This document shows positions 35,650-43,207 of a stretch of 64,000 nucleotides of DNA, piece by piece. The DNA is from CAZYJR01 sp964647905 (GTDB taxonomy: Bacteria > Desulfobacterota > DSM-4660 > Desulfatiglandales > HGW-15), in contig CAZYJR010000001.1 in assembly GCA_964647905.1 (NCBI GenBank), forward strand, positions 124,001 through 188,000, written 5' to 3'. Both the position numbers and the translations under genes were made by a program. The notes under the pieces were generated by a model. The model saw only the letters and a program-made list of their open reading frames with translations. It did not search any database and was not told the origin of the DNA. Numbering within the stretch: the first letter of the stretch is position 1; the number at the start of each line of letters is the position of its first letter.

Positions 35650-36399
35650 ATGGAGACGCTGCTGGAACCGGCGCTGATTCTTCGGGCATCTCCGTACGGT
35701 GAATCCGACGTGATGGTGTCCTTCATAACGGCGGGCCGCGGCCGTCAAAGGGGCGTGGCCAAGGGCGCCCGCAGGAGCCGCAGGAGGTTCGTCAACTGCT
35801 TGGACGTGTTTTCCCTGGTCCGCCTGGAGTATGCCCCTAGGCGGCAAGGCGGTCTTTGCTTCCTTCACTCCGGGAAGCTGCTGGAAGGATTCCCCGGGCT
35901 TCGTTCGAGCTTCAGGACCGTGTCATTTGCTAGCTTCATGGTTGAGCTGACCGAGGAACTTTTTCCAATGGGGGTGGCCGAGCCTGAGATGTTCGAGCTG
36001 ATTTGCGGGGTCATGGAAAGGCTGTCAAAAGGAAAGCGAATGGAGGCCGCCCTCCTCGTTTTCGAAACCAGGGCCATGGCCCTGGGCGGATTCGCCGTGA
36101 ATATCGATTCCTGCTTTGCCTGCGGCCGTTCCTACCGCTACGAGGGCAGGGCGGTCTTCGATCCGCGGGAAGGGGGCATAGCCTGCCTTGCATGCCGGGA
36201 AGAGACCGCGATCACTCCCGGGTTGAGCCCGGGGAGCGTGCGGACGCTCAAGCGCCTCCAGGAAGGCCCCTGGGGCAGGATAAGGGATGAGGAGGATCCT
36301 GGAGACCCTGCCGCCGGCGAGCTTCGGGCCGTCAACAGGCTCCACCGGGTGCGCTGTCTGGGAAGGGACCTGCGGACCGCACAGTACCTCCCCCATTAA
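35650..36399 (+). CDS. recO: DNA repair protein RecO
   Basis: RecO helps load RecA on SSB-coated single strands in recombinational repair. The 249-residue protein has the N-terminal OB-fold part (EPALILRASPYGESDVMVSF, about 6-25), the basic GVAKGARRSRRR stretch, and a C-terminal zinc finger with CFACG and CLAC (about 156-180). The length and layout fit RecO. It starts 22 bp after the terminator's T-run. It converges on a small minus-strand gene with an 11 bp gap. Confidence 0.88.
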   Translation: METLLEPALILRASPYGESDVMVSFITAGRGRQRGVAKGARRSRRRFVNCLDVFSLVRLEYAPRRQGGLCFLHSGKLLEGFPGLRSSFRTVSFASFMVELTEELFPMGVAEPEMFELICGVMERLSKGKRMEAALLVFETRAMALGGFAVNIDSCFACGRSYRYEGRAVFDPREGGIACLACREETAITPGLSPGSVRTLKRLQEGPWGRIRDEEDPGDPAAGELRAVNRLHRVRCLGRDLRTAQYLPH

Positions 36400-36410
36400 A
36401 GGCCTGGGAT

Positions 36411-36623
36411 TCATCCCCGGTATTCCATTTCCAGCTCCCTGATGATCTCGGCGGTCAGGGAGTCGTCGTCAAATTCGAATGAGACCGACCCATTGTTTAT
36501 TTCAAAGGCCACCAGGTTGCAGTTGTAGTCCTCAGCCACCTCCTCCAGCAGCCGCCTGAATTCCACCACCCGGGGGTCTTCCTCGCTGTCTACCTCCTCC
36601 GGGAAGAGATCCACTTCGATCAT
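36411..36623 (-). CDS. Small acidic protein, unknown
   Basis: This 70-residue protein begins MIEVDLFPEEVDSEED and ends in an acidic helix. It has a predicted alpha/beta pattern (FRRLLEEVAEDYN then LVAFEINNGSVSFEF) and one cysteine. The ATG at 36623 has GAGGAG upstream, and a strong promoter (36655-36682) would leave a 25 nt leader, which rules out the longer upstream frame. I do not recognise a family. It is probably cytoplasmic. Confidence 0.65.
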   Translation of the reverse strand: MIEVDLFPEEVDSEEDPRVVEFRRLLEEVAEDYNCNLVAFEINNGSVSFEFDDDSLTAEIIRELEMEYRG

Positions 36624-36654
36624 GGAAAACCGCTCCTCTCGGCTTGGTGTTGCA

Positions 36655-36682
36655 ATTATAACCTTTATTGAGCGAATGTCGA
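36655..36682 (-). promoter_or_regulatory. Promoter of the small acidic protein gene
   Basis: On the minus strand TCGACA (complement of 36677-36682) and a perfect TATAAT (complement of 36655-36660) are 16 bp apart, giving a start near 36648. Confidence 0.6.
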
Positions 36683-36748
36683 GTCCGCCGGAGACGAAAC
36701 CCGGCCGCAGCCGGGGGGCAAGGACCCGGAAAAGGGCTGACCGGCTCC

Positions 36749-36776
36749 TTGACATCCATTTGAGCCGGTGTTAAGT
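36749..36776 (+). promoter_or_regulatory. Candidate promoter of glyQS
   Basis: TTGACA (36749-36754) is perfect. TTAAGT (36771-36776) after 16 bp is a weak -10. A start near 36783 would make the ATG at 36823 the glyQ start rather than the GTG at 36775. Confidence 0.4.
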
Positions 36777-36822
36777 GACTTTGCTTCACCAATTGTATGG
36801 TTGGACGGAGACGCAGGAACTT

Positions 36823-37722
36823 ATGACCTTTCAAGAGCTCATCCTGAATTTGGAGCGCTTCTGGGCGGACAGGGGATGCCTGATTCAGCAGCCCTACGAC
36901 CTGGAGGTGGGAGCAGGGACCCTGAACCCGGCCACCCTCCTCCGGGCTCTCGGTCCCGAGCCCTGGGCCGTGGCCTATGTCGAGCCTTCCCGCCGCCCCA
37001 CGGACGGCCGGTATGGAGAGAATCCCAATCGGCTCGGACACTACTACCAGTACCAGGTCCTGCTCAAGCCATCGCCCATGGACGTCCAGGACACTTACCT
37101 GGAGAGCCTGAAGGCCCTGGGTATAGACCCCCTGGATCACGATATCCGTTTCGTGGAGGATGACTGGGAGAACCCGGCCGTGGGGGCCGCCGGTCTGGGC
37201 TGGGAGGTATGGCTGGACGGGATGGAGATAACCCAGTTCACGTACTTCCAGCAGGCAGGGAGCATCCGTTTGGACCCGGTGAGCGTGGAGCTCACCTACG
37301 GCCTTGAACGGATCGCCATGTACCTCCAGGAGAAGGAGAGCGTCTACGACCTGATGTGGAACCGGGAGATAAGTTACGGGGACGTCCACCGCAGGGGGGA
37401 GTACGAGCTCAGCGTTTACCACTTCGAGCAGGCGGACGTGGGCATGCTCTTGGACCTGTTCGCGGGCTACGAGAAGGAGTCCCTGGCGGCCGGAGCCCAA
37501 GGGCTGGTGCTGCCCTGCTATGACTACTGTCTCAAGTGCTCACACGTGTTCAATATTCTGGAGGCCAGGGGCGCGATCAGCGTGAGCGAACGGACCAAGT
37601 ATATGGAGCGTATCAGGAACCTTGCCAGACGGGCCTGCAGGGAGTACGTGGCCCAGCGCGAGGAAATGGGGTTCCCCCTGATGAGGGAGACGCCCTGGAT
37701 CCGCGGCGGCGTGGAGGAATAG
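36823..37722 (+). CDS. glyQ: Glycyl-tRNA synthetase, alpha subunit
   Basis: This is the catalytic subunit of the bacterial alpha2beta2 glycyl-tRNA synthetase. From the ATG at 36823 it has 299 residues, matching the usual ~300. It shows [17 protein letters not shown], the conserved [18 protein letters not shown] stretch in parts, [13 protein letters not shown] and [12 protein letters not shown], all part of the class II active site. The frame could start at a GTG at 36775, but the homologous N terminus ([13 protein letters not shown]) begins at 36823. glyS follows 4 bp later. Confidence 0.96.
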   Translation: MTFQELILNLERFWADRGCLIQQPYDLEVGAGTLNPATLLRALGPEPWAVAYVEPSRRPTDGRYGENPNRLGHYYQYQVLLKPSPMDVQDTYLESLKALGIDPLDHDIRFVEDDWENPAVGAAGLGWEVWLDGMEITQFTYFQQAGSIRLDPVSVELTYGLERIAMYLQEKESVYDLMWNREISYGDVHRRGEYELSVYHFEQADVGMLLDLFAGYEKESLAAGAQGLVLPCYDYCLKCSHVFNILEARGAISVSERTKYMERIRNLARRACREYVAQREEMGFPLMRETPWIRGGVEE

Positions 37723-37726
37723 ACCT

Positions 37727-39808
37727 ATGGCGGTGCAACTCCTTTTGGAGATCGGTACAGAGGAAATCCCCTCCGGATACATAGAGGACGGCTTGCATGA
37801 GCTGAAAACCCTGGCCGGGATCCGCCTGGGAGAGGCCAGGGTGGAGATGGGAGGCGGCCTGGAGACATCGGGGTCCCCCCGCAGACTGGTCCTGGTGGGA
37901 AGGGGTTTGGCCGAGACCCAGGAGGACTCGGTGGAGGAGGTCACGGGCCCGCCTGTGAAGGCCGCTTATGACCCGGACGGGAACCCTACCAAGGCCGCCC
38001 TGGGATTCGCAAAGAAGCAGGGCGTCCCGGTGGAGGCCCTGGGGCGTATCGAGACGCCCAAGGGCGACTACGTCCACTTCACCCGCGAGATCCCCGGGCG
38101 GCCGACCATTGAGGTCCTGGCGGAGTTGCTCCCAGGGGTGATCCGCGACATCCCCTGGCCCAAGTCCATGAGATGGGGGAGCTTGGGGTTTTTTTTCGTG
38201 CGGCCTATCCACTGGATCGTGGCCCTGCTCGGGCAAGAAGTGATTCCGTTCGAGCTCGCCGGAATCCGGAGCGGAAACCGGAGCAGGGGCCATAGATTCA
38301 TGAGCCCGGGGTCTTTTGTGGTGGGAGGAGTGGAGGATTACTTCAGGAAGCTGGGAGAGGCCTACGTGCTGGTGGACCCTGAGAAGCGCAAGGAGGAGGT
38401 CAGGAGGGTGGCCGGCGAAGCGGCGGCCGGCGTTGCAGGCGAGGCCGTACTGGAGCCGGACCTGGTCGCCACGGTGGCCCACTTGGTGGAGTTTCCGTCT
38501 GCGGTATGCGGGGGCTTTGCCCCCGAGTTTCTGGATCTGCCGGATCCGGTCTTGATAACCACCATGGCCGAGCACCAGCGATATTTCGCCGTAAGAGAGG
38601 CCTCGGGCGGTCTTATGCCCAATTTCGTGGCGGTCAACAATACCCTGGCAAGAGACGAGTCCGTGGTTCGGCGGGGGCACGAGCGGGTCCTGAAGGCCCG
38701 CCTCAAGGATGCGGACTTCTTTTTCAAGGAGGATAGGAAGCGCCCCCTGGAAGAGAGGCTCGAGGAACTGGGCTCGGTCATATACCAGGCCAAGTTGGGG
38801 ACCTCTTGCCGGAAGGTGATGCGGTTCACCCGGCTGGCTGAATATCTGGCTGCACAGGTCTCTTTCGAGCGGGTTCAGGAGGTGCGGGAGGCGGCAAGGC
38901 TTGCCAAGTGCGATCTTGTAACAGAGATGGTCAAGGAGTTTCCGTCCCTCCAAGGGGTCATGGGAGAGGTCTACGCGCGCCTGGACGGGCACCCGGATCC
39001 GGTCTGCAGGGCGATCAGGGAGCACTATATGCCGGTGAAGGCCGGCGGCAATCCGCCCGAGGGGCTGCTCGGGGCCCTGGTCGGCGTGGCCGATCGAATG
39101 GACACCATAGCCGGGTGCTTTGCCATAGGGGAGGAGCCGAGCGGGGCGGCTGATCCGTTCGCCCTGAGGAGGCATGCCCTGGCCGTAATAAGGATCCTCG
39201 AGCAGAGGGGCTGGGATTTTTCGCTGGGGGAGCTGGCGGGTGAATCACTCAAGGGTCTCCAAGGTACGGCTGACTTTGATTTTCAGGCCGTGCTGGAGCG
39301 GCTGATGGATTTCATGAAGGAGCGATACCGCAACCGAATGCTACAGGAGGGTTACGGCCACGACGTGGTGGAGGCCGTTCTTTCGGTCCGGTTCGATCGT
39401 ATCCCCAGGCTGCGGCCCGCCATGGACGCGCTCAACCGTTTCAAGGAATCCTCCATGGAGTTTCAGTCCCTGGTTCTGGCCTTCAAGCGGGCGACCAACA
39501 TACTCAAGAATGAGGAGCGTGCGTGTGAGGTGGATCCCGGGAGATTCGGCGAGCAGTGCGAGAAAGACCTATGGGCCGCTTATGAACAAGTGAGCGGGGA
39601 GGTGGGCGACCTGGTTGAAAAGGGGCTGGACTACGAGGCCCTGGAGCGGCTCGCCGCCCTCAGGGAGCCGGTGGACGCCTTTTTCGACGGTGTGGAGGTC
39701 CTCACCAGGGAGGATGACCTGACAAGGGAGAACAGGGTGGGGCTGGCCCAGCGGGTCTCCGGGCTCTTCCTCAGCGTGGCCGACTTCTCCAGGTTTTCCC
39801 TTTCTTGA
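37727..39808 (+). CDS. glyS: Glycyl-tRNA synthetase, beta subunit
   Basis: The 693-residue beta subunit has tRNA-binding and HD-like domains. It opens with LLLEIGTEEIPSGYIEDGL, then GPPVKAAYD, MRWGSLGFFFVRPIHW, MAEHQRYFAV, and the HD-like part with GLLGALVGVADRMDTIAGCFAIG near 450. The C-terminal anticodon-binding-like domain ends in the LF.SVADFSRFS segment. Its last 38 bases overlap the 3' end of the convergent mltA gene. Confidence 0.95.
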   Translation: MAVQLLLEIGTEEIPSGYIEDGLHELKTLAGIRLGEARVEMGGGLETSGSPRRLVLVGRGLAETQEDSVEEVTGPPVKAAYDPDGNPTKAALGFAKKQGVPVEALGRIETPKGDYVHFTREIPGRPTIEVLAELLPGVIRDIPWPKSMRWGSLGFFFVRPIHWIVALLGQEVIPFELAGIRSGNRSRGHRFMSPGSFVVGGVEDYFRKLGEAYVLVDPEKRKEEVRRVAGEAAAGVAGEAVLEPDLVATVAHLVEFPSAVCGGFAPEFLDLPDPVLITTMAEHQRYFAVREASGGLMPNFVAVNNTLARDESVVRRGHERVLKARLKDADFFFKEDRKRPLEERLEELGSVIYQAKLGTSCRKVMRFTRLAEYLAAQVSFERVQEVREAARLAKCDLVTEMVKEFPSLQGVMGEVYARLDGHPDPVCRAIREHYMPVKAGGNPPEGLLGALVGVADRMDTIAGCFAIGEEPSGAADPFALRRHALAVIRILEQRGWDFSLGELAGESLKGLQGTADFDFQAVLERLMDFMKERYRNRMLQEGYGHDVVEAVLSVRFDRIPRLRPAMDALNRFKESSMEFQSLVLAFKRATNILKNEERACEVDPGRFGEQCEKDLWAAYEQVSGEVGDLVEKGLDYEALERLAALREPVDAFFDGVEVLTREDDLTRENRVGLAQRVSGLFLSVADFSRFSLS

Positions 39809-41033
39809 GGAGCAGGACGTATAGCTCGCCCTCATGCTTCATATGACCGGCGGCCAGCTCTGCATAGGGCCCCCGCCCCCAGAATATGTCCGCTCTGCCC
39901 GCCCCGTTTATGGCCCCGCCGGTGTCCTGGTTCAACATGAACCTGGAGAATTCTCGCCAGGCTCGAATCTCGCCGTTCTCCACCGTCGGCTTCTCCGTTG
40001 TGACAAGGCAAAGGGCCCCTTTGGGGAATATTTCGCTGTCCAGGGCGATGGATCTTCCGGGGGTGAGCTTTACGTTGATGTTGCCGAACGGGCCGTCCTT
40101 CTTTTGCTCGAAGAAGACATAGGAAGGGTTCTGATTGAGGATTTCTCCCCGCTCTTCAGGGTGCCCGCGCAGGTACTCTCGTATGCCCTGCATGGACATC
40201 TCTTCCCTGGGGATCATGTTGCGCTCTATCATATACCTGCCGATGCTCCTGTAAGGCCTGCCGTTGGTCTCTGCATACCCGACGCTCACGGCGCCTCCAT
40301 CCGGCAGGAGGACGCGCCCCGAACCCTGGATGTGGAGGAAGGCGGCATCCACCGGATCGGACAGCCAGGCGAGTTCAAGGCCTCTCCCCTCGAGGACGCC
40401 TTGTTCATCGATCTCCTTCCTGGTGTAATAGGGCAGGAGCTTGTCTCCTTCCATGCGGGCCCTAATCAGGCGGCCCTTTAGGGCAGGGCCGAAAGGCGAG
40501 AGATCAATGCGCAGGAGATCCTCCGGGGTCCTGTAAAGGGGATGGCGGAAATCCCCGCCGGGCGTGAGGCTTCCTCTGTAGACCGGTTCGAAATAGCCGG
40601 TGAAAAGTACGCTGCGTTTTCCCTTGCGGCCGGCAGCACGGTATATGGAGAAGTTCTCCCGGACCAGGCGGTCCAGTTCCCCAGGGGACGGCCGTCTTGA
40701 AAGGATATCAAGGAGCGCCTCCTGGGTCTGGATTACCCGGCTGCATGTGACAAGGTCATCGCCGTAGTGAAATCGGTAATCCGGATCCAGGCGGCCCAGA
40801 TATCCCAGGTTCCTGTGTATGGCCTCCTCGAGGGACTCCGGGGAGTGATCGTCCATGAACTCAGGCAAGAAGAACCGGGCCGGTCTCAAGCCCTCGCCCG
40901 GTGTGCGGGCCTGATGGTCCAGGGTGGGGAATAGGATGTGCTTTACGACGACCCAGCAAACGACAAACAAGAGTAGCGCAAGTGCAAGTAAAAAAAAGGT
41001 TTTGTTTCTTCGAGATATGAGTTCGGCACCCAT
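39771..41033 (-). CDS. mltA: Membrane-bound lytic murein transglycosylase A (MltA family)
   Basis: MltA cuts peptidoglycan between MurNAc and GlcNAc. From the ATG at 41033 the protein has 420 residues with an N-terminal membrane anchor (FFLLALALLLFVVCWVVV, about 12-29) rather than a lipobox. The MltA barrel follows (LFTGYFEPVYRGS, about 153), then the FLHIQGSGR region. The C-terminal 3D domain has the catalytic Asp in GAGRADIFWGRG. Other possible starts lie upstream at 41066 and beyond, without good ribosome sites. The 3' end overlaps glyS by 38 bp. Confidence 0.87.
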   Translation of the reverse strand: MGAELISRRNKTFFLLALALLLFVVCWVVVKHILFPTLDHQARTPGEGLRPARFFLPEFMDDHSPESLEEAIHRNLGYLGRLDPDYRFHYGDDLVTCSRVIQTQEALLDILSRRPSPGELDRLVRENFSIYRAAGRKGKRSVLFTGYFEPVYRGSLTPGGDFRHPLYRTPEDLLRIDLSPFGPALKGRLIRARMEGDKLLPYYTRKEIDEQGVLEGRGLELAWLSDPVDAAFLHIQGSGRVLLPDGGAVSVGYAETNGRPYRSIGRYMIERNMIPREEMSMQGIREYLRGHPEERGEILNQNPSYVFFEQKKDGPFGNINVKLTPGRSIALDSEIFPKGALCLVTTEKPTVENGEIRAWREFSRFMLNQDTGGAINGAGRADIFWGRGPYAELAAGHMKHEGELYVLLLKKGKTWRSRPR

Positions 41034-41387
41034 TGGATCCACCGGCGGACCGCCGCCTCCCGTCATGATACTAACCCGCCGCCGCGCCGGGTGGCAAGGA
41101 CGGAAGGGCGGGGTTTCTGCATAATGTTGCAGGCAGGGACCGGGACTGTGGCAAGGGGCGCGGCTGGGTGTGGTGCTTTTGCAACACGGGGACGCCCTCC
41201 GGCTTGATCCCCATTCTGAGGGCATCCAGAGTTAGGGTGACAACTTATTGTAATAAAAAGTGATTCTGGAAAACGATCGTTCTTGAAAGCCCATGGTATG
41301 GGGATTGCTAAAAACCCACTGAAAGGACCGCAAGGGGCATTGCCTTGGAATCGGTATGGCGGAATGAAACCCTGAGACCGGAGATAG
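41034..41387. other. 354 bp divergent intergenic region, mltA / lpxC
   Basis: No gene is supported. It has two small inverted repeats: CTGCA-N6-TGCAG (41117-41132) and CCCAT-GGT-ATGGG (41290-41302). An AT-rich patch near 41245-41265 could hold an lpxC promoter, but no box pair fits well enough to name. Confidence 0.5.
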
Positions 41388-42338
41388 ATGCGAGGGAAGG
41401 AGAGCGGAGTGGACTATAGGCAGCGTACTCTGAGGAAAGAGGTCGGCTGTGCCGGTATAGGACTTCATTCGGGATGCAAGGTGGGCCTTACCCTGAGGCC
41501 CGCGCCTCCTGACACCGGAATCAGGTTCGTACGAAAGGATCTGCCCGGGAGCCCGGAGATACAGGCAATAAACGAAAACGTTGTGGACACCCAGATGTCC
41601 ACTTCCCTGGGCAAGAACGGCTGCGGGGTCTCCACCGTGGAGCACCTTATGGCCGCCCTCTTCGGCCTGGGGATAGACAATGTGCGCGTGGAAGTGGACG
41701 GACCAGAGCTTCCCATAATGGACGGGAGCTCAGCGCCTTTTGTCTTCCTGATCAAGAGCGCCGGCATATACGAAGAAAAGGAGCCCAAGAGATTTCTGTT
41801 GGTTCGCAAGAAATTGTGCGTCCAAGACGGGGGGCGTTCAATAACCATCCATCCCGCACGCGAGCTCCAGGTCAATTATGCCATAGAATTCAACCACCCA
41901 TTGGTCAAGAACCAGAAGTACCTGCTTCGTTTCTCCGGGGGAGAGTTCGTCAAGGAGATCAGCAGGGCGCGCACCTTCGGTTTCCTCAGGGACATCCAGC
42001 TTCTCAGGGACAACGGACTGGCCATGGGCGGTTCCCTGGACAATGCGATAGTCCTGGACGAGTTTCGCATACTCAATGAAGACGGATTGAGGTACAAGGA
42101 CGAGTTCGTCCGCCACAAGATCTTGGATTTTCTAGGGGACTTGGCCCTGCTGGGATCACCGGTGATAGGGCACTTCGAGGTGGTCAAATCCGGTCATTTC
42201 TTGAATCAGGTCATGCTCCGCGAGTTTTTGGCCAGCGAGAGGCACTGGAAGACCTGCGTTTTCAAGGACAAACAGGATGTGGTGGAAAACCGGGTGAAGA
42301 TACCTGTATTCGGAGGTCTGGAGCCCTCTCCGGCCTAG
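41388..42338 (+). CDS. lpxC: UDP-3-O-acyl-N-acetylglucosamine deacetylase
   Basis: LpxC is the zinc deacetylase that commits UDP-acyl-GlcNAc to lipid A. The 316-residue protein shows GIGLHSGCKV, STVEHLMAALFGLGIDNV with the first zinc His (about 85), the RARTFGFLRD loop, RHKILDFLGDLALLG with the second His and Asp ligands, and the KSGHFLNQ catalytic His region. A GTG at 41409 with AAGGAG upstream is an alternative start. It opens a run of envelope genes and is followed by a weak terminator. Confidence 0.95.
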   Translation: MRGKESGVDYRQRTLRKEVGCAGIGLHSGCKVGLTLRPAPPDTGIRFVRKDLPGSPEIQAINENVVDTQMSTSLGKNGCGVSTVEHLMAALFGLGIDNVRVEVDGPELPIMDGSSAPFVFLIKSAGIYEEKEPKRFLLVRKKLCVQDGGRSITIHPARELQVNYAIEFNHPLVKNQKYLLRFSGGEFVKEISRARTFGFLRDIQLLRDNGLAMGGSLDNAIVLDEFRILNEDGLRYKDEFVRHKILDFLGDLALLGSPVIGHFEVVKSGHFLNQVMLREFLASERHWKTCVFKDKQDVVENRVKIPVFGGLEPSPA

Positions 42339-42357
42339 CCCGCCCGCCCCTGCGCAG

Positions 42358-42379
42358 GCAATAGGTATTGCTTTTTCTT
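42358..42379 (+). terminator. Weak intrinsic terminator after lpxC
   Basis: GCAATA-GG-TATTGC (42358-42371) is followed by TTTTTCTT. The stem is short and AT-rich, so termination is likely partial. Confidence 0.5.
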
Positions 42380-42549
42380 AGACCCTCCGCTAGCATACCT
42401 CTTTTGCAATTCCAGATTCTTCCGGCCTTCCCTGCCCGGACGGCGTGACAGCCGGGGCGGGGAAGCAAAGCCGGATTCGTATTCCCATTCAGAGCCGGGC
42501 CACGGAGTGTTTGCTGTAATCTCCGTTGGAAAGGCGGCCTTAGCAGGGC

Positions 42550-43122
42550 ATGAAACCGATTTCAAAAGGCCTCTTGGTAGTAATGCTGATCGCCCTTGTC
42601 TCGCTCCCCGGGGCCTGGTGCGCTTGGGCGCAGCAGGCCAGGCTCTCCGACATTGTGGTCACGAACACGGAAGAACACCTCTTGGTATACTTCAGTGTAG
42701 AGGATTGCTTTACCCCGGACATGAACCGGGCTATAGAGAGCGGCCTACCGGCGACGTTCACTTTTCTGGTCCATCTTTACGAGAAACGGGATTTTTGGTG
42801 GGACAGCAAGATCGCCGAGATGGAAGTTAAGCATAGTATAAAATATGACCAATTAAAGAAGCGTTACGAAATGCGCCTAACAGAGAGAGACCAGGAAGTG
42901 ATTTTTGTACAGGACTTCCAGGAGGCCAAGCACCTGATGTCCGAAGTGGCGGCCCTGGAGGTCGTCCCGTTGCACCGATTGGAAAAGGGCGGGCGGTATC
43001 AGCTCAGAATGAAGGCGGAGCTGGACAAGATCCGCCTGCCCTTGTACCTCCACTACATATTGTTTTTCCTCTCACTCTGGGACTTCGAGACAGACTGGTA
43101 TGCGGTGGACTTCCTTTACTGA
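42550..43122 (+). CDS. DUF4390-family secreted protein
   Basis: This 190-residue protein has a cleavable signal (hydrophobic core LLVVMLIALVSLPGAW, cleavage probably after the Ala-Trp-Ala of residue 27). The mature part matches the DUF4390 pattern: YFSVEDCFTPDMNRAIESGLP near the N terminus and a closing FFLSLWDFETDWY. It is probably periplasmic or membrane-linked. DUF4390 genes usually sit next to an NtrY-like kinase gene, as here (85 bp upstream of it), and may modulate that kinase; this is inferred from linkage. Confidence 0.8.
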   Translation: MKPISKGLLVVMLIALVSLPGAWCAWAQQARLSDIVVTNTEEHLLVYFSVEDCFTPDMNRAIESGLPATFTFLVHLYEKRDFWWDSKIAEMEVKHSIKYDQLKKRYEMRLTERDQEVIFVQDFQEAKHLMSEVAALEVVPLHRLEKGGRYQLRMKAELDKIRLPLYLHYILFFLSLWDFETDWYAVDFLY

Positions 43123-43207
43123 TGCCCCGACCCCTTTCCCCTTATAACAGAGGCGCGAGCCCGGCAAAAGCCCCGTTCCAGGACAGGCTCATAAGACGGG
43201 AAGGATA

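Noticed and set aside
37613..39175. 520-codon minus-strand frame
   Set aside because: Antisense to glyS/glyQ; residue composition is Arg/His/Gly-rich and structureless.
41232..41645. 137-codon minus-strand ORF over the lpxC start
   Set aside because: Antisense to lpxC and its leader with no homology pattern.
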